Positions 8,297-16,212 of a stretch of DNA of 64,000 nt are shown here, piece after piece. Made by a program: the position numbers and the translations under genes. The notes under the pieces are model-generated. The model saw only the letters and a list, made by a program, of their open reading frames with translations. It was not told where the DNA came from and did not search any database. The DNA is taken from NCBI RefSeq assembly GCF_002081825.1, contig NZ_MUKU01000027.1:1-64000 (forward strand), read 5' to 3'. The DNA comes from Chromobacterium haemolyticum (lineage in GTDB: Bacteria; Pseudomonadota; Gammaproteobacteria; Burkholderiales; Chromobacteriaceae). Each line of letters starts with the position of its first letter. The first letter of the stretch is position 1.

Positions 8297-8989
8297 ATGC
8301 CTGATGCCAAATCATTGCGGAGCCAGCCGATACAGATCACCTTGCTGGATGATCACCTGATGGTGCTGAACAGCCTGGCCGGCCGCCTGGCCGATGAAAC
8401 GGACCTGAACGTGGCCGGACAATTCACCAGCAGCGCGCCGCTGATCCAGCATCTGAAGCAGCACGACGGCGTCGACGTCGTGGTCACCGATTACGCGCTC
8501 AGCCCCGGCGACATCGACGGCTTCAGCCTGATCCGCGGCCTGCGCCGGCGCTTCGCCCGAGTGCGCATCCTGGTGATGTCGGCCTATTACACCCCGGCCA
8601 CGGTGGCGCTGGCGCTGCGCTGCGGCGCGCACGGTTTCATCGGCAAGGAACAAAGCCTGGACGAGCTAGTGGCGGCTATCCGCCTGCTGGCCGACGGCCA
8701 CAGCTATCTAAGCCCGGCCATGAGCGCCGCGCTGAATGAAAGCTGCGTCAACCTGCCCGCGCCGCAGAAAGCCATGCGGCGCAGCCTGCTGGATCACCCG
8801 GAGCTATCCCCCCGCGAACGCGAAGTGCTGCGCTGCTGTCTGGACGGCATGACGGTCAGCGACATCGCCGTCAAGTTCTCCCGCAGCATCAAAACCATCA
8901 GCAACCAGAAGCAATCGGCGCTGAAAAAGCTGGGCCTGCGCAGCGACAACGAGCTGTTCAAGCTGCAAAGCCGGCTGGCCAGCCACTAA
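8297..8989 (+). CDS. Response regulator, NarL/LuxR (RcsB/EvgA-like) family
   Basis: A 230-residue response regulator. The receiver domain covers about residues 12-130, with the acidic pocket (LLDD), the phospho-acceptor D65 (VVVTDYALSP) and the conserved K in 'GFIGKEQS'. A LuxR-type helix-turn-helix covers about 163-225 ('LSPREREVLRCCLDGMTVSDIA' then 'SIKTISNQKQSALKKLGL'). That 'KTISNQKQ' recognition helix resembles RcsB/EvgA-type regulators. The start at 8297 gives a normal-length receiver. It is followed after four bases by the sensor kinase and is its likely partner. Confidence 0.88.
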   Translation: MPDAKSLRSQPIQITLLDDHLMVLNSLAGRLADETDLNVAGQFTSSAPLIQHLKQHDGVDVVVTDYALSPGDIDGFSLIRGLRRRFARVRILVMSAYYTPATVALALRCGAHGFIGKEQSLDELVAAIRLLADGHSYLSPAMSAALNESCVNLPAPQKAMRRSLLDHPELSPREREVLRCCLDGMTVSDIAVKFSRSIKTISNQKQSALKKLGLRSDNELFKLQSRLASH

Positions 8990-8993
8990 AGCC

Positions 8994-11357
8994 ATGCGCG
9001 CGCGCCTCTTGCTGTTCTCCTGTCTGCTGCTGGCGTTCTGCTTCCCGGCCAGCTTCAGCCGCGCCGGCCTCAATCCGACGGAACGCGCCTGGCTGGCCAA
9101 GCACCCGGTGGTGCGTTACGCGATAGACCCGCACGGCTGGCCTATCGAATACATGGAGGACGGCGAGCACCGCGGCCTGACCCAGGCGTATCTGAGCCGC
9201 ATTTCCGATATCAGCGGCCTGCGCTTCGAGCTGGTGCCGGTGGCCAACCGCCAGCAAGCGGTGGACATGATGCTGAGCGGCCGCATCGACCTGCTCACCG
9301 CGCTGTCCTCCGGCCTGATTCCGCCGGAGGTGGGCCGGCGCATCCGCTTCAGCGATCCCTACTTTTCCGGCAGCACCGTGCTGGTCACCCAGCCGGACAA
9401 GCCCATCGTGTTCAGCACCTCCAAGCTGTCCGACAAAACCATCGCGGTGGAAAGCGGCGACCCTTACGAATACTTCCTGCGCGAGAATTATCCCGCCGTG
9501 GACATTGTGGCCACGCCCACGCCGCTGGCGGCGCTGGACGCGGTGGCGGACGGCAAGGCCTACGCCGCGGTGGGGCTGGACGCGGTGATGCAGTCCGTGA
9601 TCCGCCGCCGCTATTACGGCTCGCTGCGCATTGCCGGCAGCGTCAGCGAAATGCCCAGACTGGTATCAATGGCGGTCAACAAGGACCAGCCGCAGTTGCT
9701 GTCCATCATCAATGATTCGCTGGCGCAGCTCACCGCGGACGATACCCAGCACATGCTGGAAGACTGGCTGCAAACCACCGATTACGGCGCGCCCTCCTGG
9801 CGCTCCATCGCCCGCTACTACGCGCTGGAGCTGACTGGCGTCGGCCTGGTCTTGCTCTTGCTGCTGGTGTTCGCTCAGCGCGCCCACACCGCGCGCCGCG
9901 CCGCCCAGCGCAGCGAGGCGGATAAATCCACCTTCCTGGCGGTGATGAGCCATGAAATCCGCACGCCGATGAACGCGGTGCTGGCCTCGGTGGAGCTGCT
10001 GCGCCAGGCCGAGCTGCCGCCGCGCGAACGCGAGCTGGCGGCGTTGGCCAACGCCTCGGCGGTGAATTTGCTGGAGCTGTTGGACAATGTGCTGGACGTG
10101 TCCAAGCTCAACGCCCAGCGGCTGCGCCTGGAGCCGCTGGCCACCGACGCGGCGGCGCTGGCCAGCGGCGTGGCGGCGATCTATCGCGCTTGCGCGGAAA
10201 AGAAAGGGCTGGAACTACAGCTGGAAATGTTGGGTTTGTGCAGCCGCCTGCTGGTGGTGGACCCGGTGCGATTGCGCCAGATTCTGAGCAATCTGCTCAG
10301 CAACGCGGTCAAGTTCACACGTCAGGGCGAAGTGAGCCTGCGGCTGGAACTGCAGGAAATAGAAAAGGAACGGGCGCTGCTATGCATCCAGGTCAGCGAC
10401 ACCGGCATCGGCATCGCGCCGGAACAACAAGCCCGCTTGTTTCATGAATACGCGCAGGCGGACCATACCCAGCAACGCTACGGAGGCACCGGGCTGGGCT
10501 TACTGATTTGCCGGCAACTGGTTGAGTTGATGTCCGGCCGCATCGCGCTGGACAGCCAGCCGGAGCGCGGCACCACGGTCACGCTGTGGCTGCCGGTGCG
10601 CCATTCGCCGGCCGAAGCCGCCGCGGACGCGGAACTGGACGCCGTCAGCGCGCCGGCGGCGCTCAAGGAGGCCTGCGACCCCATCCTGGTGGTGGAGGAC
10701 CAGCCGGCCAACCGCTTCATCATCGCCCAACAGTTGTTGCAACTGGGCTACCGCGCGGTGACGGCGGACAACGGCGCCGCCGCGCTGGCCTTGCTGGATC
10801 AGGGCCAGCGCTTTGCGATGGCGCTGCTGGACTGCAACCTCCCCTGCATCAGCGGCTATCAGCTGGCGCTGCGGCTGCGCCGCCACCCGGCGCTGCAGTG
10901 GCAGCCCTATCTGCCCATCATCGCCATCTCGGCCACTACGGGCATAGAACACCAGCAGCGCTGCCTGGACAGCGGCATAGACAGCTGCCTGACCAAGCCA
11001 TTGAGGCTGGCCCAGCTGGAACAGATCATGACGCTGTGGCTGGACCACCGCCCCGGCCCGGCGCCCGCCGCGCCGGCCCCGCCCGACGGCGAGCTGACGC
11101 AGTTGCTAAGCCACAGCTGCGACGCCGACGCCGCCGCGCTGCGCCAGGCCTTGCTGGCGCGGGACTGGCCGCAGGCGGAACACTACGCGCACCGCCTGCA
11201 CGGCGTGGCCCTCAGCGCCGGCCTGCCGCGCTTGCCGGCGCTGGCGGCGGAAATGCAAACCGCGCTGCGCCTGCCGCAGCCGGACGCCGCCCGGCTGCGG
11301 GTTCTGCTTCAGGCGCTGGAGGCGGCGCTGCCGCAAGCGGAGCCGAGCGGCGACTGA
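8994..11357 (+). CDS. Hybrid sensor histidine kinase (EvgS/BvgS-like)
   Basis: A 787-residue multidomain kinase. In order: signal peptide (1 to about 25), one periplasmic solute-binding (SBP_bac_3, Venus-flytrap) domain (about 30-260), a membrane segment (about 281-299, TGVGLVLLLLLVF), HisKA with phospho-accepting H320 in 'MSHEIRTPMNAV', HATPase (about 425-540, with 'DTGIGIAPEQQARLF' and 'GGTGLGLLICRQL'), a receiver domain with D613 ('LLDCNLP') and a C-terminal HPt domain with H733 ('AHRLHGVALSAG'). Phosphate would pass His-Asp-His and then to the upstream regulator. No PAS domain is visible. Its 3' end overlaps the convergent iacP gene by 49 bp. Confidence 0.92.
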   Translation: MRARLLLFSCLLLAFCFPASFSRAGLNPTERAWLAKHPVVRYAIDPHGWPIEYMEDGEHRGLTQAYLSRISDISGLRFELVPVANRQQAVDMMLSGRIDLLTALSSGLIPPEVGRRIRFSDPYFSGSTVLVTQPDKPIVFSTSKLSDKTIAVESGDPYEYFLRENYPAVDIVATPTPLAALDAVADGKAYAAVGLDAVMQSVIRRRYYGSLRIAGSVSEMPRLVSMAVNKDQPQLLSIINDSLAQLTADDTQHMLEDWLQTTDYGAPSWRSIARYYALELTGVGLVLLLLLVFAQRAHTARRAAQRSEADKSTFLAVMSHEIRTPMNAVLASVELLRQAELPPRERELAALANASAVNLLELLDNVLDVSKLNAQRLRLEPLATDAAALASGVAAIYRACAEKKGLELQLEMLGLCSRLLVVDPVRLRQILSNLLSNAVKFTRQGEVSLRLELQEIEKERALLCIQVSDTGIGIAPEQQARLFHEYAQADHTQQRYGGTGLGLLICRQLVELMSGRIALDSQPERGTTVTLWLPVRHSPAEAAADAELDAVSAPAALKEACDPILVVEDQPANRFIIAQQLLQLGYRAVTADNGAAALALLDQGQRFAMALLDCNLPCISGYQLALRLRRHPALQWQPYLPIIAISATTGIEHQQRCLDSGIDSCLTKPLRLAQLEQIMTLWLDHRPGPAPAAPAPPDGELTQLLSHSCDADAAALRQALLARDWPQAEHYAHRLHGVALSAGLPRLPALAAEMQTALRLPQPDAARLRVLLQALEAALPQAEPSGD

Positions 11358-11605
11358 GCGACGCGGCGCGCCAGCTGCCGCTCCACCACCTGGCAGACAT
11401 GGGCCACGGTCTTGATGTCGACGATGTCGTCGACGCCAATCTCAATGCCGAACTCGTCGTTCAGCAAGAGCACCATGTCCAGCAGCTCCATCGAGTCCGC
11501 GTACAACTCATCCACCAGCCGCGCCTGCGGCTGCAACTTGGACTCCTCCACCGATAAACAGCAGGCCATTACCGCCACCACTTGTTGCTCAAGACTGATT
11601 GCCAC
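11309..11605 (-). CDS. iacP: Acyl carrier protein of the T3SS island, IacP
   Basis: A 98-residue acyl carrier protein with the phosphopantetheine attachment Ser38 in 'YADSMELLDMV'. The usual ACP four-helix pattern extends to about residue 80; the last 18 residues are an unusual Ala/Ser-rich tail. In Salmonella iacP is the last gene of the sip operon and has been linked to translocator secretion, and it holds the same place here, overlapping the end of sipA by 17 bp. The tail is the part that overlaps the convergent sensor kinase gene, so it may have been added by stop-codon loss. Confidence 0.88.
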   Translation of the reverse strand: MAISLEQQVVAVMACCLSVEESKLQPQARLVDELYADSMELLDMVLLLNDEFGIEIGVDDIVDIKTVAHVCQVVERQLARRVAQSPLGSACGSAASSA

Positions 11606-14504
11606 GGTTACGCTCCCGGATGCGGTTGGTATCGAGATGCAGGCCGTCGGTGGTCAGGGTGACCCCGGAAGACACGCTCAAGGCTTCGCCGCGCCGTGAT
11701 TCGGCGGCGGCGTCTAGGCCCAGCCCGCTCAACAGCTCCGCCACCAGCGGGTTGGCCGGCTTGCCGCGCGGCAGCAGATTGGCTTCGCGGATCAAGGTGC
11801 GCGCAAAACTGCCCAGCGCCTGGCGCTGCCGCTCCAAGCCCGGATGCTCGGCCAGCACTTTCCGCAGTTGCGCGGCGTCGTCGCCCAGCGCGCCCGCCTT
11901 GCCGTCGGCAAAGTCCTTCAACACGCCGCTTTGCTGGGTGCTGTTGCCCGGCAACACGCGGTTGCGCAACGCTTCAAACTCGCGTCGTTGCGCGAAGGGC
12001 TGCGTCGCGTCGGGCTCCAGGGCGCCGCGCACCGCGCGGATCAGCTCGCTGCCGGCGTCCAGCGCGAAGGCGCGGCTGCGCAGATAAGCCTGGGTTGGCA
12101 GCGTGTACAGATTGCCGTCGCGGAACTTGAGCCCGCCAAAACCGCCGCCGTCTCGTTCGGCCGTCGGAGCCGTGGCGTCCGCCATCGGCGCGCGGCCAAG
12201 CTGAGACGCTAGTCCATTGGCCTCCGGTTCGCCGGCCGCGCTCTGGCCGGCTGCGGCGTTCAAGACTTGGGACAAGCCATCCGCCACCTGTCGCGCGGCC
12301 TGATGCAGACTCGAGCCGGCATCGGCGGCCGGCGCGTCTCCGGCCGACAAGCGAACCGCCTGGTCCAGCGGCGTGCTGGCCGCTTGCTGGATATCAACGC
12401 GTTCGGCCCGCAACTCGCCTTCCACGCGCCGGCCGGCCGCGGTGTCCAACACCTGGGACAAGCCATCGGCTACCTCGCGCGCGGCCTGATGCAGGCGAGC
12501 GCCGGCATCCGCCGCCGGCGCGTTGCGCGCTTGAAGGCCCAAACCGTTCAGGAATTCGCCCAGCAAGGGATTAACCCGCCCGCCCGGCGGCAACAAATTG
12601 GTTTCCCGAATCAGGGTTTGCGCAAAACCGCCCAGCGCCTGACGCTGCCTCTCCAGGCCGGGATGTTCGGCCAACACGCCGCCCAGCCGGCGCGCGTCGG
12701 CGGCCAGCGCTTCCGGCGCGCCATCGGCGAATTGCCGCAGCAAATCGTCTTGCTGCATGCGGCCGCTGGGCAACATCCGGTTGCGCAAGGCTTCGAACTC
12801 GCGCCGTTGCGCGAAGGGCTGCGCCGCGTCGGGTTCCAGCGCGTCGCGCAGCGCCTTGATCAGTTCCCGGCCGGCGGCGTGGCCGTCCAGCGTCGAATGA
12901 AAAATCTGGCTGCGCAGATAGGCCTGGCTGGGCAAATTGCGCAGCGGGCCGCCGCGGAAGGACAGCCCGGCGAACTCCCCGCCTAGGCTGGCGGTTTGCG
13001 GCTGGGCTGCCGCGTCGAGCCGCGCCTGGCGCGCCGTCGCGTCCAGCTTGCCCGCTTGCGCCACGCCGGGAATGGGCGTCGCCAGCGTTTCCTCGCCCAA
13101 GGCCGTGTTCATCAGCTCGGACATGGCCGTCGACACCTGGCTGGCCGCGTGCCGCAAGGTCTGGCCGGCATCAGTCTGCGTGCCTTGCGCCGTGTTCATC
13201 AATTCGGACAAGGCCCCCGTCACCTGGCTGGCCGCATCGCGCAAGGCCTGGCCGGCATCGGTCTGCGTGCCCTGCGCCGTGTTCATCAGCTCGGACATCG
13301 CCTCCGTCACTTGGCTGGCCGCGTCCAGCAAAGGATGGCGCGCCTCAGACACGGTAGCCTGCTGCGGCTTGGGCAAGTCCTGGCTGCGGGCGACTTGCGG
13401 CGCCGGCATGCGCAAGGACGTCACCAGGCGCGAGGGCGCTCCGCCGTGATGACGGTTGCCCTTGTTCACATCGCCCAGATAGGTGTCGCCGCGCTTGTCC
13501 CAACGCCGGTTGTCCTGACGGTTGTCCTGACGGTTGTCCTGACGGTTGTCCTGGCTGTTGTCGTTAAAGTTGAAGTGGTAATGCACTTCCTGCGGCCGCG
13601 GCGTTTCGCCCGGCTCCGCCGGGCCGGGGCCTGGGTTCGGCTGAGGGCCCGGACCGGGATCGGGCTGATCGGCGCGGACCGGCTCCGGCTGTACCGGGTC
13701 TTTCGGGCCCTGGCCCAATCCCTCCAGCAGGCTGCGCAGCAATTGCGGCAGAATGGCGACGGTGTCGAGGTCGCGCGCCAGCGTGCCCACGCTGACGCCG
13801 CGCTGCTCTATCAACTCCCCTCGCCGCAGCCGCAGTTCTTCAAAAGCCTTCATCGCCGCGCTGTCCACCAGTTCGGTTAGACGCTGACAGGTGCTCTCGT
13901 CCAGCTGACGCCCCAAGTGGGACTCGACGCGGGACAGGATGAAAGGCACCACCTCGCGGCGCATGAAGTCATTGCCCAGCTGCAACACGCCGCCCGGACA
14001 TTGCCGCTCCATCATGGCGGCCAGCTTGTGCTCCAGCTTGCTGCGCTGCTGATAGTGCTTGTCGGTTCTCGGCGTCCACGGGCCAAAGGCGGATTTTTCG
14101 CCCAGGCCGTCCTTCAAGATCTTGTCGGTGTACTGCTGCGCCAGCCCGTCCAGCGCCTGGCGCGCCTGTTCGCTCAGGCCCTCCTGCTGGCTCAACTGGC
14201 TATAGACCTTGGCGAATTCGGCGATTTCCAGCTTGGCGTAGCGGTTGGGCGATCCCTGATACAACTCGCCCAGACGCTGAGACTGCGACGAGCCGGCGAA
14301 CAAGGCTCCCACGCTGTCGCGGCTGTAGTCCGCCTTGTAGCTGGCCAGATCGGCCAGCGAGTGGCGGCGCGGCGGCGCGGCGTCGCTGCTGCGCGCCTCG
14401 CTCAGCCGCCGCGCCAAGGCGCTGGCCGGCCGCGCCGGTCCATTCAACAGCGCGGACAGGTCCGGGCAGGAATGGGCGCGTGATAATCCGGAAAGTCCCG
14501 GCAT
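11589..14504 (-). CDS. sipA: SipA/IpaA-like T3SS effector (CipA) with vinculin-binding-site-like helices and a duplicated C-terminal domain
   Basis: A 971-residue secreted effector in the sipA position between sipD and iacP. Residues 1-262 resemble the SipA/IpaA N-terminal secretion and chaperone-binding region. Then come a Pro/Gly-rich linker (265-303), QDNR repeats (318-333), three 29-residue repeats (392-468), domain A (about 508-660), two more such helices (671-689 and 733-751) and domain B (about 786-930), a clear second copy of domain A ('AQPFAQRREFEALRNR' against 'TQPFAQRREFEALRNR', 'LAEHPGLERQRQALG' in both). All five helices fit the vinculin-binding pattern LxxAAxxVxxxxxxLxxxA, with V in place of the second L in two of them. 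Salmonella SipA is 685 residues, so this protein is much longer. TAGGAG lies eight bases before the start, directly after MITE copy c. Confidence 0.85.
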   Translation of the reverse strand: MPGLSGLSRAHSCPDLSALLNGPARPASALARRLSEARSSDAAPPRRHSLADLASYKADYSRDSVGALFAGSSQSQRLGELYQGSPNRYAKLEIAEFAKVYSQLSQQEGLSEQARQALDGLAQQYTDKILKDGLGEKSAFGPWTPRTDKHYQQRSKLEHKLAAMMERQCPGGVLQLGNDFMRREVVPFILSRVESHLGRQLDESTCQRLTELVDSAAMKAFEELRLRRGELIEQRGVSVGTLARDLDTVAILPQLLRSLLEGLGQGPKDPVQPEPVRADQPDPGPGPQPNPGPGPAEPGETPRPQEVHYHFNFNDNSQDNRQDNRQDNRQDNRRWDKRGDTYLGDVNKGNRHHGGAPSRLVTSLRMPAPQVARSQDLPKPQQATVSEARHPLLDAASQVTEAMSELMNTAQGTQTDAGQALRDAASQVTGALSELMNTAQGTQTDAGQTLRHAASQVSTAMSELMNTALGEETLATPIPGVAQAGKLDATARQARLDAAAQPQTASLGGEFAGLSFRGGPLRNLPSQAYLRSQIFHSTLDGHAAGRELIKALRDALEPDAAQPFAQRREFEALRNRMLPSGRMQQDDLLRQFADGAPEALAADARRLGGVLAEHPGLERQRQALGGFAQTLIRETNLLPPGGRVNPLLGEFLNGLGLQARNAPAADAGARLHQAAREVADGLSQVLDTAAGRRVEGELRAERVDIQQAASTPLDQAVRLSAGDAPAADAGSSLHQAARQVADGLSQVLNAAAGQSAAGEPEANGLASQLGRAPMADATAPTAERDGGGFGGLKFRDGNLYTLPTQAYLRSRAFALDAGSELIRAVRGALEPDATQPFAQRREFEALRNRVLPGNSTQQSGVLKDFADGKAGALGDDAAQLRKVLAEHPGLERQRQALGSFARTLIREANLLPRGKPANPLVAELLSGLGLDAAAESRRGEALSVSSGVTLTTDGLHLDTNRIRERNRGNQS
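13102..13331 (-). repeat. 87-bp tandem repeat inside sipA (2.6 units)
   Basis: Units begin at 13102, 13189 and 13276, each with GCCGTGTTCATCA and encoding a 29-residue block 'AASQV...SELMNTA'. They are about 85-90% identical by eye and produce the three consecutive vinculin-binding-site-like helices of the effector. Confidence 0.9.
13508..13555 (-). repeat. 12-bp tandem repeat inside sipA (4 units)
   Basis: GGTTGTCCTGAC is repeated three times exactly and once with one change. It encodes QDNR repeats in the linker between the N-terminal domain and the helical repeats. The tract is prone to slippage, and changes in unit number would stay in frame. Confidence 0.9.
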
Positions 14505-14517
14505 GTTGCTCTCCTAA

Positions 14518-14657
14518 GAGCCTGTTCACGATTTTGCGAGCAAGAGCGAGACAAGGCGAAAACGAGCGAAAAAGCGGAATGTACGAGGGGTACATAAGCA
14601 TTTTGAGCTTGTTTTTAACGCCGTATCGCCGCAGCCCAGCGGTTCGTGAACAGGTTC
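14518..14657. mobile_element. MITE-like element, copy c (140 bp)
   Basis: Ends GAGCCTGTTCACGAT and TCGTGAACAGGTTC are terminal inverted repeats. The element is flanked by direct TAA repeats (14515-14517 and 14658-14660). The left TAA contributes to the TAGGAG ribosome-binding site of sipA on the minus strand. It sits between sipD and sipA. Confidence 0.85.
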
Positions 14658-14685
14658 TAAAATGTTGATGACGGTTGACGAGAGC

Positions 14686-14716
14686 CTGAGGCCGGCGACG
14701 GCGCGCCCGGCCTCAG
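14686..14716. terminator. Perfect hairpin between sipD and sipA
   Basis: CTGAGGCCGG (14686-14695) pairs with CCGGCCTCAG (14707-14716) across an 11-base loop. No T-run follows on either strand, so it could attenuate or protect the transcript rather than act as a full terminator. MITE copy d is inserted at its edge. Confidence 0.5.
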
Positions 14717-14858
14717 AGCCTGTTCAAAGTCTCGCGAGCAAGGGCGAGACAAGGCGAAAACGAGCGAAAAAGCGGAATGTACACGTGGTACATGAGCATT
14801 TTGAGCTTGCACTCACCGTGCGACGTTTCACGAAGCGCAGCAGACATTGAACAGGTTC
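14716..14858. mobile_element. MITE-like element, copy d (143 bp)
   Basis: Terminal inverted repeats GAGCCTGTTC and GAACAGGTTC, flanked by TCA (14713-14715 and 14859-14861). It is very similar to copies c and e in its first 70 bases. It lies just downstream of sipD, so the sipD-sipA junction holds two elements within 350 bp. Confidence 0.85.
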
Positions 14859-14878
14859 TCAGGCGTCAAACCACCTGC

Positions 14879-16072
14879 TTAACCTTGCAGGAAGGACTTG
14901 GCGGTTTCCGTGCAGCTGCTGATGGTGCTGCTGAGCACCTTGACCAGGTTGTCGTACAGCGAGTTGGCGTTGCTGTATTTCTGGGTCAGCGTCTGCAGGG
15001 TGTTTTTCAGGTTTTCTTCCTGCGCCTTGAAACCGGACTGCCAGGCCTGGAATTTGGCGTTATCCATTTCCACCGCCGAGCCGCTGCCCAAGGCGCCGAC
15101 ATCGCGGATCATGGTGTCGACCGGCGTCATGTCGATCAGCACCACCCATTTGCCGTCCGCCGACTTCTGGACGCAGGAATCCGGCAAGCCCATCTCTTTG
15201 GCCCACTTCCTGGCGTCCTCTTCGCTGCCGCCCTTGATCGGATCCGTCGATTTATCCTGCGAGGGGAAGAGCACCGCCGCCTTGTTGGGCAGGGAGAAAT
15301 CCGATTTCAGCTTTTGCAGCGCGGCCTTGAGCGCATCGACATCCAGCTTGACCTTATTGCCGTCGCCGCCGGGTTTGATCCAGTTCGCCATCTGCGACAG
15401 GATGTCGCTGAACGCCTTGTAGAACTCGGTGTACTGAGCCACCACGTTTTCGTACACGCCCAGGTAGCCGTCTTTGATGTCGCCGATGGCCTTGCTGATC
15501 ATTTCCCACAGTTCGCGGTCGGAGATCATGTCCTTGGCCGCGCCCGGCGCCGGGGCCGTGTACAACATCGGCGCGGCAAATTCCCGCGCTGTGGGCGGAG
15601 CGTCGGCGAACACGTCGGCGATATCCGACTGCAGCTTAGACTGTTGCTCGGCGGACATCACGTAGCCGCTTTGCGCCAAAGCGCCCAGACCGCTTTTGAG
15701 TTGCTGAGTATTCAGCGTCTGCATGTCGCGGGCCTGGTCCTGCGCCCGCGTCAGCGCGCCGCGCTGGAAATTAAGCCGCTCGGCCGCCGGCTGCTCGCCG
15801 CCGGCAATCGCCGCCTGCCAGCGCTGGTCCGCCAGCTTGCTTTCATAGGTGGTCTGCCCTTCGACGGTGCGGCGGGCGGCCTCGTTGGCCTGGCGCAACG
15901 CGTCGGCCTTGTTCTGAGCGGTATTGAGCGCGGACAGCTCCGGCCCTTGCGGCGCGGCGGCGCGGGTTTCAACGGCGACGCCGGCGACATCGGCTCGCGG
16001 CGCGGCGGCCGGTGTTTCCATCGTTTGCGGCCGCGTCAGCGGCAAGGAGGATGTGGTTTGAATGCCGTTCAT
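14879..16072 (-). CDS. sipD: T3SS needle-tip protein SipD (CipD)
   Basis: A 397-residue protein of the IpaD/SipD/BipD (SctA) family. An N-terminal helical region (about 60-180) is followed by a central coiled-coil segment and mixed domain ('[32 protein letters not shown]' region at the end forms the conserved C-terminal helix). It caps the needle, senses host contact and controls insertion of the SipB/SipC pore. It is somewhat longer than Salmonella SipD (343 residues), mainly at the N-terminus. AGGGGAA precedes the start. Position after sipC and before sipA fits SPI-1 order. Confidence 0.9.
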   Translation of the reverse strand: [397 protein letters not shown]

Positions 16073-16212
16073 GGAAATTCCCCTGCATGGCCAGCGCCGA
16101 GGCAGGCGCCCAGGCGCTGGCGGGATGAATGGTGTGGAAGGCCGGCCCGACCGGGATGGCCGGGCCGGCGGATGGCGCCTGGGATGGCCCCATCCGGTTC
16201 CGGGCTAGCGGA

